A stretch of 64,000 bases of DNA. Source: Cristatella mucedo (taxonomy: Eukaryota; Bryozoa; Phylactolaemata; Cristatellidae). The DNA lies in contig WPIO01000043.1 of assembly GCA_009760855.2 (NCBI GenBank), forward strand, positions 3,057,501 to 3,121,500, in the 5' to 3' direction. The position numbers and the translations under genes are program-made. How positions within the stretch are numbered: position 1 is the stretch's first letter; each line of letters opens with the position of its first letter. Positions 23,495-56,515 of the stretch are shown here, piece after piece. A model generated the notes under the pieces. It was not told the DNA's origin. It searched no databases and saw nothing but the letters and a program-made list of their open reading frames with translations.

Positions 23495-24530
23495 CCTGTC
23501 TCTCTCCCCCGGGCAGTGCTATTGCCAAACATAATCTCGGCTTTCATTTATATGTGACGACACCCAGCGTTATGTATTCATCTAGCCTTCTAAGCCTTGC
23601 TCTGAATCCGGCACACTTAATTCCCTTGCAGCCTCTATCGTCTGCATAAGCACTTGAATGATCGCTAACTTTTTGAAGCTTAACATTGATAGGACCGACC
23701 TAATTGTTTTAGGAAAACCTAGTATCTCCTGGAAGTTGGAATACCTAACCTTCAAGATTGGTTCATCTAGCATCATTGCAGTGTCGTCGGCCAGTAATAT
23801 GGGCATGCTATTCCAAAACGATTTTGTCATTGGATAATTTTATTTCCTAGGCCGCCAAGCCGGCTTACTTGCAGCTGAGGCCCATTGACAAAATCGGGGA
23901 TCTTCTGAGATAGGTGTGCAACAATAGCCAACTTCTAGCTCACATGCTTTTGACATCACGTCTAGATTATGCAATTCCGTTTATTCGTGACTCCCGGTAT
24001 TGCCCAAAATCGGCTGCAACTTGTGCACAATTTAGTAGCTCGGCTGATTTGTCATTAATAATAATAATAATAATGCACTTGTTTAGCACCCTCAGAGAAC
24101 AGAATCTCTCTCTCTCTCTCTCTCTCTCTCTAGGCGTTTTACAGATGATGCGTATAAAAAATGACCAAGTGTGTGGTGGGGTAACATCCGCAAGCAGCAG
24201 GCACAGCGTAAGCAGGTACATGCACAGGAAGGATGAATCACAAAAACCCACCAAATGCTTTTATAAAAAGGTGCACTGTAAGCTTCTTTTTAAATGTCAT
24301 CATGTCAGGGGACGTTGTGACGTGTGTCTGTAGTGAGTTCCAGGCACCAATGACATAGCTATCACTGCACATCACTTCTGTCTGAGCGTCACCGACTCCC
24401 AATCAAGTAACGAATCAAGTTCAAGATCTTTTGTCTAGCTTACAGGTCGCTTGATTCACTTTCAAGAGCTTATGTAACAGAGCATATCCTTGCTGCTCCT
24501 TCAGCGTGCTCTCGCACCACGTGCTTCTCA
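23140..24530 (+). mobile_element. Decayed LINE (RT to C-terminus), interrupted
   Basis: The + strand encodes an RT motif (RLVLFDLSALFDTVDHQFLL), then a thumb region. After an inserted reverse LINE 1 tail at 24056-24360 it continues with LP-IK-RIKFKIFCLAYRSLDS at 24390-24470. A (CT)n run lies at 23452-23500. Confidence 0.7.
24056..24360 (-). mobile_element. LINE family 1 3' end nested in an older LINE
   Basis: (AAT)n, then tgcacttgtttagcaccctc, a (CT)n expansion at 24102-24132 inside the hairpin, then 3' UTR and the last codons. Confidence 0.75.
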
Positions 24531-24689
24531 GCATCCAGCCATATCACCATCCCTCGCACAGAATTGAAATCTTACTACCTGCAATTATTTGGGCCCATGG
24601 GTTAAGGTGCTGGCCTTTGATGATTCTTATTATTCGAATTTTTCACATTAAGCACGTACTTGTGCAATACCTCAAGACCCAATATATGC

Positions 24690-24832
24690 CGAGCTGGTTT
24701 GGCCCAGTGGTTAAGGTGTTCGCCCCGACCAAGGTCTGGCCGAGGTCGTGGGCTCGAGCCCTGTGGCACATGTAAAGCACCTGAATAGAGATTAGGTTCT
24801 CTTATGGTGCTATACAAATGAATTATATATAT
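24690..24832 (+). mobile_element. SINE 1, best-preserved copy
   Basis: gagctggtttggcccagtgg, ttaaggtgttcgccccgacc, aaggtctggccgaggtcgtg, ggctcgagccc, cacatgtaaagcacctgaat and ggtgctatacaaatgaatta give the whole consensus. Confidence 0.85.
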
Positions 24833-25089
24833 TTATATGCATCGGGTATTTTACAAGCATTAATACATTATTACATTTATTGCTGTAGCCAGCAGTGACA
24901 GTGTGTTCAAAGTTACCTTAAGCAAGCCATTTCATACTGTCAAAGCTCACGAATATATAACTAAGCAATAGAGCAGTAAACTCTAGGTTATGCTCTATGT
25001 GTTATCTTCAATAGAGTAATTTGCGATGGCCTGAAGTATATCGGCTCACGTAAAAATGTCTAAACCTTGATATAGCTTGGTTTCTGTAG

Positions 25090-25200
25090 CTGAAATGTAG
25101 CAGAACCTCCATCTATAACTCCACAAAGACTATGTGGATTTATGCCGGAAAGTTTTGTATAGTGCACTCACAGCCTAAGCAGCTTTCGGTACCGAATGAA
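25090..25200 (-). mobile_element. LINE family 2, last 110 bp
   Basis: ccatctataactccacaaag, gccggaaagttttgtatagt and gcactcacagcctaagcagc match the tail region. Confidence 0.7.
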
Positions 25201-27240
25201 AATCTGGTCCTCGTGCGTTCACGGTGTCGAAATGCACCAGCCTCCAATATGAATTAGAGGTTCTTGTTCAGTGCTCACTGCAGTACGAATCATCCTATCT
25301 AAACTTAGCTACTGTCTGAAGATGCGATGACCGACTTCTGCTGTGTTATTCACACACGGGCTTGGTGCACCTCATCGGTGACTCGACCGATGGCTGAATG
25401 AGGGTGCTTGCCCCTTGCATCATGCTTTGCAACTTATCTTCCCGGTTTGCTGGCTGACCGTGAGCCGTGACCTCAGGGCAGCAAAGTGACCGGCAGGGAT
25501 TGTTTAGCAGCCCTGCTTGCTTTTACTGATTTTGAAGGTCCTGCCAACGAACAACAGCCTCCCCAAAACACAGCACAGCCAGTTTGGCTCCACCCTCTCA
25601 CAGTAATCTCCTACACGTGTGGCTGGTCCCTACTCAGCTGGGCCGATCGGATCTGCACTTGCTGCTTGGAACCTGCTGTCTTGTGGGCATTAGGCGGTGG
25701 TGGTTCGTTCTCAGCAGCAGCTGCTGCTGCTGCTGCTCCTCCCGTTTGCTGGGCCCTGCTGCTCACTGGCACCTGAACTGCATAAGTATTGCACCTTAGT
25801 CTGATGTGCTCCCAGCAGCACTCTCTCAGGGGTCGTGGGGTCAGGCTGGTGCAGGGGGCGTCGGCTATTTGCTTTGCTGGTCCCCGCGGCGGCTGCTGAG
25901 CCAGCGGCGGAGCCAGCGATAGTTGCAGTGATATAGTGCTCGTGCAGCTCAGCTTCTTTTTCTTTTCTTTCCTTTTTTGCCAACTGCTGTTTGCTGGCTA
26001 GGCACACGAGGGATGTCGGGGTGCCCTCTGCTTGGGCTGGTATCGCATAATGGGGGTCCAGGGAATTCCCCCAGGTTATTCCCATCGGTTCTATTGGCAG
26101 CCCCTGGGCCATCATCGCCTGCTCAGAGACACCCGGCCTTCGCAGCCGTGGAGACCGACGGCGGTGGCCTAATCCACGGCGTTCTATGGGTAAGCTTGGA
26201 GCTGTAGCTTCGCCTTGCAAGCAGGTGCTGGTTGCTAGCACCGGCAGCAGCAGCAGCACCTCCATCCCCACCTCCCACCTCCCTGCATCTGTCGGCCGAC
26301 TGAAGCAGCCAGCTGCCATCATATCGTCAGTCTCATTCCAAACTGGGATTTCAATGCAGCTGTTGAATACTGTCGTACATTAACTTTCGACCCGGATGTA
26401 CTGTTTGTTTGTTGCTTGCCACTCTGCTGCCCTGCTATTCCCTACGATCAAGCCTGCAATGGCCGTTATGGCATCCTGCAAGTGCTCATGCTTGAGGGAG
26501 GGTGCAAGAATCATTTGGCCAGTCACATCCGACGGCTGCTACCTGGAAGGCATGCTGCCAGAGAATTGCCGAGTATAGAGGAACCTGGGTGGGCGTTCTT
26601 CTGTAAGCACTTGCCTAGTATCTGAGCCCTGCTGTCCAATCGATATTCAGGATTTCTCCGACAGACTGCATTCGATTGCCGTGTTGCCATAACTAGCTAG
26701 TGCTCACCTAGTGCTCACCTAGCGCTGAATGCGTTCTGCTCCTGTGAATTTCGGATCTGCTGTATTTTTCTTGCAGTTGGGCAAGATGTAGGCATCCTGT
26801 TGACTGGATCTGGTCCGACAAACATGATGACCTTGTCTGCCTCTAAGCAGCATCACACCTCTCGGTGCAGCCTTCTTCGTTGATGTGCTGCTTGCACCGA
26901 GTGAGCCTCAAATTAACAATGAGATCTTTAACAACCAGGCAGGCAGAGTTGGTGGCACATTTTCGGTGGCACTAAGGGGCCTTCAGACCTAGTTGTCTAA
27001 TCATTGGGCCTAGTAGCCCAGCTAGTGGTCAACCACAGCCAGCAGTGACCGATAAAGGGGTCATCGACTATTGCCAGGGCTCCTCAAGCAGCCCTGGCTT
27101 GACACAGGGAGTTCCCGAGGCACTTCCTGCTCGAGCTTGCTAGTCAAAGCCGGCCTATAAATGCTTGGCAGAACCAGCAGCAGTTTTTCCACGGTCCACT
27201 TCGGTTACCGATCGCATCAGTCCTCCCAATCTTCGTTGCT
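25200..27240. other. No gene seen
   Basis: Contains a (CTG)n/(GCT)n stretch near 25715-25740 and composition-driven frames. Nothing recognised. Confidence 0.3.
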
Positions 27241-27284
27241 GCACGACAGGTATGCCGTCATCCCTCACCCTCATCCCCTTCCCG

Positions 27285-27560
27285 ATAACCCTCCCTGCTA
27301 TCCCCCTCTCCGCAATCCCCTCACCGCGATCCATCTCCCCCCTCCCCGCGATCCCCTCCCCCGCGATCCCCCTCTCCGCGATCCCCCTCTCCGCGATCCC
27401 CCTCTCCGCGATCCCCCTCTCCACGATCCCCCTCCCCACAATCCCCCTCTCCGCGAACCCCTTCCCCCGCGATCCCCTCCCCCGCAATCCCCTCCCCCCC
27501 CCCCCCGCGATACCCCTCCTGCGATCTCTCCCCCCCCCCCCCCCCCGCCATCCAACCTCC
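27285..27560. repeat. C-rich 15-bp minisatellite
   Basis: More than ten copies of ccccctctccgcgat with variants, ending in two long C runs. One strand is almost free of G apart from CG steps. Confidence 0.85.
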
Positions 27561-29611
27561 CTCCCCCTAGCCTCACGATGGCATGCCGGCAGACATCCTC
27601 AGTCAGTGACTGTCACTGGGTGTATATGGTTGGTCTGGTTTCTAGTTTATCTAAGGTTCATTAAAATTTCTCTATCATCTGGCGTTGGCCTGTCGTACCG
27701 CCAATGCGTTCCCACAGCCGAAGAGTCGGTATGCCCAGATGCTCCACCGCAGACTGCACTTCGGGGCAGGGAGGGTTGGATGACTTGCCGTGCATGTACT
27801 TGCCAAACCGGCATGGCTGGAGGGCCTGACTCTTAATCCTGGTCATGCCCATATCTGCCAGAGCCCTGCTTGGACGAGAGGGCTGTGGCCTTGTCGAGCT
27901 GCAAAGCTGCTTGTCTCGTGGAATTAGCTTGCTCGGTGGCGTCCCGTGGCTGTAGCGCTAGTTCTTCACGATCTGATTGAGACATTGGCAGAGCTCACTC
28001 ATAAGGTCGGCGGATCGTGCTGGTTTCGAGTCAAATTGTTGTCGACCAAAGGATGGAATATTACCATGGTTGCCCGAAGCCCAGGAGCACTGGCTGGCAC
28101 GGCAGCTGCCCTGCGGTTTGGTCATATGCTTGCTGATTCCGACAACGGCCATCGGCCAACGACTGGTTGATAAAAAAAGGAGGCTGCCCGAACAGCTGGG
28201 CTGCATGCAGCCCAGCTGCATATCATTTAGGTGGGCAATCGATGTCGTCACGGGCATACCAGACTGCCCATTCTGTGCTCGCGAGTAGGGCCAGTTACAC
28301 ATACCGGTCTCTCAGCCAGGGAAGGATTCCTGCTCATTCCATTCGCGGTGCTGATCGTGGCCATTGCTATGCTTCGAAGATCGTGCCATTCAGATCGTCC
28401 GTAGGGGCTTGTTCTGCCGAACTACTTTAGCAGTGAAGCATTGTTGTTTGGTGTGTTAAGCATCACCCCAGTGACCAGTAGCCCTCTCCACCATACTACT
28501 GTTTGTGTAATCAGTGTCAAAGGAGCTGAAACGCCCACAGTGTATGTCTATTGCGATAGCCATGGACCCTCTTAGAATTGGCTGTCGTCCGACCCGAGCT
28601 AAATTTGATTCATTCTCTGCCGGGCCCAAGCAACCTAAGGAGCCCGAGCCGGTTTTCCAGGAGTGTTAGGTGCATGATACCGGAGGTGCGCTTGGCCAGG
28701 TTGCCGTCCACCGAACCTCGTTTCGAGGGCACAAGCTTATAGATGGAGAGATTGCAGGCACCAGGTCAGAGGTCGAAGATTATTTGATTCAGTGTTGGCT
28801 GATATTCTTTGGCTCGGTCGGCACTCTGCAGTAGCTGTATTGAAAGAGAGAGAGGGAGAGAGCTCGCAGGTCTGCTGGCAACAGCGACCTGTGCTGCTTT
28901 TTTGCATTCACGACCTGCGCTTGCATTTTTTGTGGTCAGGAATGACCACCGAAGGCCGAGGGGGCCATGCTAGCGACCTGCTAGCACAGATAAATAAGTG
29001 GCACACTCCTTGTCTTGCTGGCAACCGAGCTACTGATCTCGTGTTGCGAAATTTCCTCAGGTTTTCCGTCACATGTGCCACCTCCTAAGGCGTTTTTCGA
29101 TGCAGACGACAGGGCCTCGAGAGCGGCCCCTGGAGCTAGTGGGCAGGGCTGCTCCTGTTGTGTGAACCGGTTTCTGGCCTAACGTTCCCAAACATTGGTG
29201 GCCGGCTGACTATGTGCCCCTGCTGGCCGACCCCCTGCGAGTGCCATATCGCAGACTCGGTGCAGCGAGTCGCCAGGCGCCCGGCTCCGCCTTACCCATC
29301 CACCCTCGCTTCAGCTGCCATCATTAGCACTGACGTCGTCAGAGCGCACTGCCACTGCTGCTGCTCCTGCTCTGATTGACAGACATGAGGCTGGGCAATG
29401 GCCGCCCAAGCTTAAGGCATGCACTCGAGCCGGAAGTCGGTGCCACCACTCAGCCTGAGGCCGCCTTGAGCAGCCCTCCAGTCTGGTGAAAGTGAGCTAG
29501 CGCCTCTCGTGGCAGCTGTGCCGCACAGTGCAGTGGCCATAGCGTCGCAGCAGGACGACGGCACAGCAGGCTGCGCCGACGAAGCGCGAGGGGTCGGCCA
29601 GCTCCGAGGCG
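27560..29611. other. Upstream region of the TBK1-like gene; no exon defined
   Basis: No TATA box or conserved exon stands out. 29460-29611 is GC-rich and may be 5' UTR directly before the start codon. A possible acceptor ctgctctgattgacag lies at about 29384. Confidence 0.3.
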
Positions 29612-49580
<19,969 letters not shown>

Positions 49581-51545
49581 CCGGCCAGCCAGGGCCGCCA
49601 CTGCCGTGCTTCGGCGAGCGTGAGGTGAGAGGCGGCCCAGAGTGGGCTTCGGCCAAACCTTGCTCTCATCCGGGGCTGCAAGGTTCGCCAGAACTCTTCA
49701 GTCTGGAACTCCGTTCGCCGAGGCTGCTTCCTTCTAGAGCTACGCCTGCTCTTGGCGTCTAGCTTGTCCGCATGGCAAGCGTATCGTGCCAAGTTTCTTT
49801 TCTTCTGTTCCACGCACGAGCTGTCGTCTGCTGTCGCAAAGTCGTCTGCTGTTGCTCTCTCGTATGACGTAGCTGACGTCGGCTCCGGTTTCAGGCGCTC
49901 ACGGATTTCGTCGCCTCGACAGCTTCGAGCCTCGGCAGCTTCTCGTGCTCGGCTCGATCGGCTTATCGCACTACGCTTTGCTCGTGCCCTCGTTTGCTAC
50001 CGACGGCGGCAGCATATGACACAACAGAGGGCAGCGCTAGACATCGCTCGTAGCAGGCCTTGCGAATCTCAACGCTGGAGCCGCTGAAGTCATGCAGCAG
50101 GTCCACGATGTCACACAACGAACAGCTGGAGCTGGACCTGCAATCCTTTGCAGTCGCCTCCCCGAGGTCGCAGCTACCTCGGCATGAGGCCGAAGTCGTT
50201 CTTGCGTTTGTGGATGAAAAATATTGACCGAGAGAACAACGTCCTGGCGTGCGTTGTCCGATAGGCACGCATTGAACCGCAAAGAATGTGGATGTGAGAA
50301 GCGATGCAGTGTTCTACGCGATTGTGTGATCGATGCTCTCGCTGCTGGGCAGAGAGAGAGAGAGAGAGTAGTTCGACTCTTTGTCCGATTGTCGACCAAA
50401 GCTTGCTTGATTGGGCGATTTTCGTCAATCCAGAAAAGAAGCATGGCATCTTTCGACTGACGACTAAATGGGTAAACACATTCCAAGGATTTCTCAATGC
50501 TAGGCAGTGCCGTGCTGTAACGTCTGCCTCCCAAGAGGCTATCGGGGTATCGATGGTTTTTGAGGAAGGACCGGCCGTTCACCTGTGACCCCCTGTGGAT
50601 GGCCCCTGTGGATGGCTGCTGCCGGCCGATGGCATCTGGACTTTGCTGCCAATGGCAATGACAGCCGCTGCTTTCCCCCACTTTCGACCCCAGGCCGGAA
50701 AATGTCTCTCGTTATCTTTGTACATAAAAATGTTTTTTTTTTTTTATTGAAAACCATTGCACATTGGCTTGCACTACAACGAGCACAGCAGAGTAGAATC
50801 AATTCTGCCGGCTCCTTTAGCCCTTTGGTAATGATCTTGGGAGCTTTTTTAAGGCGCCTATCTATCAGTCCATCACCTGGTCAGTCCATCACCAGGTCAG
50901 TCCCTCAGCCTCATTGTGATTGCTAGCTAGCCTGAGTTGCCGTGGCTGTTCTGGGTGGTCATTGCATCTCCACTCCGATTTGCGAGTCGATCGATCGGCT
51001 GCCACTGCTTGTACATCAGGTACCTGCAAATCACGGGTTTCCGTTGCGACTGCTGTAAAGCAATTACTCAGGCACTTCTCCAGTGTTTCTCATTTGCACT
51101 GGCTGTTAATAGTAACCGTCGATCTGGTGAAGGGCCGTTACGTTTTTTCTTGTTATATAGAAGAAGCACCTGCCAAGGATGCTTTGCGGTCACCCCACGT
51201 ACTTCACCGACCTGGGAGTTCTGGGCAAGCATGCTTTTAGTTTTAATTTGTCAGCAGTGTGGTCGCATTTTGCACATATGTGCACTGGCCCTGCTTGGAA
51301 GCAGGGGCTGACCCGTCGGCTTGCTCCGTGTTTGCAAAATGGCGTTGCGAACACTCCCCATATGAACTCGCGGTGTATGGCCTCGTTGTTGGCACTCAAT
51401 ATAAAAGCCATATCAGTCTGGCTCCATAATAGTTTATTAGCTAAATGTGGTAAATTATGTAGCTATTTATGATGCGTCAACGCTTGTTAGACGCTAACTT
51501 TGTGGTAAACATTCTTTTGTAAATAAAAGTTGTTCCAGGAAATTG
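49581..51545 (+). other. Probable 3' untranslated region of the TBK1-like gene
   Basis: No convincing exon lies here. The first classical polyadenylation signal in the sense direction is AATAAA at 51522-51527, followed by a GT-rich stretch (gttgttcc). A poly-T tract sits at about 50734-50747 and a short (GA)n at about 50350. The assignment is inference from distance and signal only. Confidence 0.4.
51522..51527 (+). terminator. Candidate poly(A) signal
   Basis: AATAAA in tttgtaaataaaagttgttcc, about 1.9 kb after the kinase stop codon. Nothing else in the interval has this exact hexamer. Confidence 0.4.
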
Positions 51546-51649
51546 CTGAATTATTTGTGCAGTTTCTTCCTGAGCTATTTAGCATAGCTGCCTGATTGTC
51601 TTTATTCCGGCGGTCAGTCGTCGGCTGCGAGTAATAATAAATAAATAAA

Positions 51650-51805
51650 TCCTAGCTGATTAAACAGCCTCTTTGTATAGCGACAGAAGAGCCTTTACGG
51701 CTATCACCACCGTTTGCAGTGGCGATAAAGGATCGCCCACCGCAGGAATCGAACCCAAGACCTCGGGACCGAGGTCGTGAAAGCAACCGCCTTACCTATG
51801 CCATC
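51650..51805 (-). mobile_element. SINE 2
   Basis: Reverse complement: gattaaacagcctctttgta, ggctatcaccaccg, ggatcgcccaccgcaggaat and B box gattcgaaccc-like. Confidence 0.75.
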
Positions 51806-51834
51806 ACTGCTCACCATACGTTGCTGCCACATGA

Positions 51835-52375
<541 letters not shown>

Positions 52376-52739
52376 TGTTTTTATAAAGACGCATGTGTTT
52401 CACCCAGTTTTCCCTACCCCCTAGGTAAACTTGTCATATTTTGTTGCCTGTTTGCTGTGCGGGCTTACTTGTGCAGGACTCAGCCGGAAGGACTAATCAG
52501 GACGAACGGAATGAGCTTCTTCTAACCGGTGCGTGCCCCAAGTGGGTTTCTGTGTGCTTTTGCACGCATGCCCATATGAACACAGTGCCATGCATGCCAC
52601 TAACGCTTGGTAATTCCCACACCCTCTCCTGGGTCTTAGCCCCCATGGGAGATATGCTCTCGCCGACTATTATTTTGCTTCACTTGCAGCGAGCTACTAA
52701 GTGCCTGGGTAGGGATTTAGTTCTCCGAAGGAGGGCACT

Positions 52740-52975
52740 TTGACTCATCCTTGTCAGCTGTCCTGGGCTGCTACGTCCATGCTATTCACTACCTCAACTG
52801 CTTTTCTGACTCGGATATGCTTCCCACTTTCTCCCTGTTGCGTGAGATGAAGTTTGTTGGTTACCGAATGCCTACCGAAATCCGCTTAGGCTGTAAGTGC
52901 GCTATACAAAACTCTCCAGCATAATACCCGCAAAGACTGTGTGGGGTAACAGACGGAGATACATTACTTTAAATT
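52740..52975 (+). mobile_element. LINE family 2 3' end
   Basis: ctgggctgctacgtccatgc, tactacctcaactg-like, ctccctgttgcgtgagatga, ggctgtaagtgcgctataca, acagacggagatacattac. Confidence 0.75.
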
Positions 52976-52984
52976 ATAAATATA

Positions 52985-52987
<3 letters not shown>

Positions 52988-53072
<85 letters not shown>
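52988..53072. repeat. (TG)n microsatellite
   Basis: About 82 bases of TG, directly after the LINE 2 tail. Confidence 0.95.
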
Positions 53073-53076
<4 letters not shown>

Positions 53077-53289
53077 CTTATATGTATGTATGTCTATACG
53101 TATGACCGACGGTAATGGAACATGGTGGTGACGAAGAGCGCCTGTCCTTTAATTTAAGAAGTTCATAGCCGTAGCACGGAGCAGTCCCTTTCACAGCCGG
53201 TTTTCACAGAGGGTGTACAGCATCAGCCGTAGCGTACAACGACGCCCCGCAACCGCCGACGCCCCGCAAGCGCCGCACAACTGCCCGGC

Positions 53290-53486
53290 AAGAAGCCTGG
53301 CGCGACACTAGCCAATTTATATCCTAGCACCCGTACGGTTCCCACGGATTGGAACTCTTTAGCCAGCGATAACCTCTAGGGCTTGCATATCTGGCCGACG
53401 CGGCATTCCAGCGTTTCGGGCTATTGGCAGGGCTTAACCATTTCCGGCAGCGGCTGCGGCCGCTCTGAGACTTACTTAGCGGCTCG
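53290..53486 (+). repeat. Unclassified dispersed repeat, copy 2
   Basis: Matches 18620-18821 with a few small deletions; same orientation. Confidence 0.8.
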
Positions 53487-53652
53487 CAAGAATTTTTGTT
53501 TAGGGGGAAGACCGGCAAGATTTTTTTGTGTGGCAAAAATGTGAAAAGCTATAGCACCACATTGCTACGTGCGTTCGAGGCGAACTCGGCGGTTGCTCAG
53601 TGAGTGGACGCAGGACATAATTTCTTCTTTATTGACTGAGGGGACGTAGGAA

Positions 53653-54384
53653 TGTAACCGAGTTCCTGGGGTCAAAGGCTAATTCCCGCCAAACCCCGCC
53701 ATACTCCGGTCACGCTGCCGCTCGCCATGCCGCCGAGCTAGGGTAAGACGAGCGGCCGTCAGGTTAAACATCTTTATAACGCATGCGCCAACAACAACAG
53801 GTGAACTAAACAAGTCTACAGGGATGGTCCTATACACAGTACACTACGGGGGCGCAAGATGACGCAGCAAGCGCGAACAAGCGTGTTAGTTGGGGTCAGT
53901 CGGCTTCTGCAGTCCTGTCGTTGTACCGACTCCAACACTACGAGCGTACGCCGTCCAAAACCCAGCTGGCTGAGTAACTGCTGGCTAGTCTGAGTCGACA
54001 ACTACCACAGTCGTAAGCTTCCACCGAAAGACGCCAACACACGGGGTGGGGGGTAACGAACACGCTACACGGGAATGCGGAATAAAAACAAGTCAACAAC
54101 GAGCGAGCTATCCAGCTCCGCTCGGGCCTTGGGTACTCGTTCCCTTGCGTGCGTGGCAGCATCCCCGGAGCACGCCTGCACGAATCCAGGTGCATAACTC
54201 GGCGAGACCGGGAGCCTCCAACACCACGACTTACTTGGCCAACTTTCCGTACCCAAGAGCCCCGGTGACCTCACGTCACCGCATACATCCGGCCATGCCG
54301 TAGGGTCCGACCCCGGCCTAGCCGGTGACCCTAACCCTCTCTTTAGCCGTCCGGTCCCAGCCAACCGAACCCAGCCTGGGTACA
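53653..54384. repeat. Unclassified long dispersed repeat, uninterrupted copy
   Basis: About 85 per cent identical to 59206-60273 (gagctagggtaagacgagcg, gccgtcaggttaaacatctt, acaagcgtgttagttgg, gcataactcggcgagaccgg). A third, partial and more distant copy lies at about 60405-60560. It may be part of an LTR retrotransposon; no proteins are encoded. Confidence 0.75.
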
Positions 54385-54899
54385 GGAATACATGGCGGCC
54401 CAGGTCGCTGCTGCTGCTATAAGGGAGGGGAGCAAATGCCTCTTCTGCCCCCTCCCCTCTCCCGATGAGTGGCCGATGTTCGGAGAAATGTCTCGACCGC
54501 ATGGCGCCTAGCGATGACGTAATGCCTTCTCTTCGCAGTCTAGCCGAAAAAGTTTCCTGTTATAGCACAACTCTGGCCTGGCTCAATTTTACGGCACTCA
54601 AGAACTGCTCAGCAGGAAAGACCTCTGCGCTAGAGCGTTGAGCAAGAGGATGCAGCCATTGTAGTAGGATCTGTACGTATGTATGTATGTATTGCATGCC
54701 GGCTCCTGACTTGTGACCTTAAGGTCAAGGGGACGTGTAGTTCGTATGTACGTGTGTTGTATTTGTATGTATTGTATGCCGGTCCTCTGTTGTGCCTGTG
54801 ATGTGGCGTGGACACAGGCCAGTAACCCGCTGGTGGCCAGATGGTTGATTCACCATCTGGGTCGGCCGGTGCACAGCTGCGGTCCGCCTGTGAAATCAA

Positions 54900-55491
54900 A
54901 GGAGGAGGGCGGGCGATGGGCGGGACTGAGCGAGCCAGCGAAAGGAGAATTCGGTGGATGCCGAATATGGTTGTATAACGCCGGCGGCTCTCATTTTATG
55001 TTTGCATTTTGTGTGTGTGTGTGTGTGCGTGCATGCGTGCGGCAATGGTCGCGGCACAGGGATTTGCCGATACGATTTGGAAGTAGTTTGGTTTAGTATG
55101 TGAGGTATTCGTGCCTTCACGGTGGAAGCGGAGCCCTTGGTCTCCAGTCGGGGTCTAGGTTCCGGTTCGGGATCCTCCGACCTATTTGGGTCGTTTCCCA
55201 CAATAGGGGTAGGTAGCCTAAGTGCGGGGACGTATTTCCCCGCACTTAGAGTGCTCGTGCTGTATTGAGCCTGCGAGGAGTGTGGAGATAGAACTGAGAG
55301 CTAGACGCGCACCGAATTTGTGCGCTTGCGAATAAAGCTTTGTAAAATCCTCTATTCGTGTGTCTCGCTTTTCCATTTTCCATTTCCAATTCACGCCGCG
55401 AATTCACGACCCCCTCCCAGTAACGGTAAGTAGGTTGATCTTAGAAACGCTCCTTCGCGCAGCGCAGCCTACTCCACCGAGCCTTCGGCGT
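54900..55491 (+). repeat. LTR-like repeat, copy A
   Basis: Similar to copy B at 56858-57480. Contains AATAAA at 55331-55336 and a strong hairpin CTAAGTGCGGGG/CCCCGCACTTAG at 55217-55248. Confidence 0.65.
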
Positions 55492-55575
55492 GGCACTATC
55501 CCTTCAGAAAGCGACATGACAAATAAGACCGGACCGGAAGACCGGCTCACTAGTCTATACACAAATGTATATGCA

Positions 55576-55583
55576 TATATATA

Positions 55584-55615
<32 letters not shown>

Positions 55616-55670
55616 GTCGGTATATATATGTCATATATATATGTCATATATATATATATATATATATATC
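55576..55670. repeat. (TA)n microsatellite block
   Basis: Interrupted TA run of about 95 bases with tatgtc spacers. Confidence 0.9.
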
Positions 55671-55674
55671 ACTC

Positions 55675-55770
55675 ATATTACACCGTAAGAAAACTGTACC
55701 GCTATCCAGGCGATTCACATGCACCGCAGGGGTCAAGCCCGTGACCTCGGTCGTCAAAGGTGAGTATCTA
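55675..55770 (-). mobile_element. Fragment of SINE 1
   Basis: ccgctatccaggcgattcac, cgcaggggtcaagcccgtga, cctcggtcg match the reverse complement of the SINE tail and B box. Confidence 0.5.
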
Positions 55771-56515
55771 GTGGGGGGTCCAGTCGGCTCAGCGCTCGGA
55801 GGGTCTAGTAAACGAGGCGTGCACGTCGAACACGGGCCGGAAGCAAACGGCGCGACGACGAACCTGTCCAAAAGGTACGTTGTAATGCCCCGCGATTATG
55901 AACTACGAGCTTAACAGCTGAACCTAGATTAAGAACTACGAGCTTTGCCTCTGAATTAGCACGCTTGCGAAATAGCTACGGTAAGCCGAGGCTTATGAAC
56001 AGCGCTGTGTATAACTATGTACGATAGTGATTCTTGTCTGACATGACCTGGCTACTTTATAAGGCGCATGCGACTGACCGCAGTCGCTCTCTTGGAGCCA
56101 CGGTCTGCCGGTCGGTGAGTCTAGCGCTGAGCGATAGCTGCTGTAAGCCAGCTATCGAGTCGGCTGGAAATCACCTATACGCGTCAGCCAGAATCTACAG
56201 GCTATCGTCGTGCTTTTACTTGTGCGGTGTTGCTGCTAGCGCTGCGTGCAGAATATCGCGCCGCTAATGGAACTGACGAGGGGTGCTCTGTCATAAGGCG
56301 TATACAAATCCGCGACGCAGCGGACGTCGCCGCGAACAGCGTTCGCGGGCTCTTCTCTTTCCGTGCGCGCGAGTGGATGTAACCGTACGCGAGGAGCGGA
56401 CGGATGTCTGTCCTCACGAGGCGCGCTCAATTTTCCATATCATCATCATCAGACGTGTAGCGCAGCACCGGCCTGACTCAGTTTTACTCAGTGATTGATA
56501 TTGACTGACTCAGTG

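Noticed and set aside
24690-24775. tRNA gene
   Set aside because: It has A- and B-box-like motifs, but no cloverleaf, and it continues into a SINE tail repeated elsewhere; the same applies to the sites at 7750, 16050, 20000, 29860 and 46520.
27155-27836. Pro/Ile-rich and Gly/Glu-rich frames on both strands
   Set aside because: They come from the C-rich 15-bp minisatellite, which is open in several frames.
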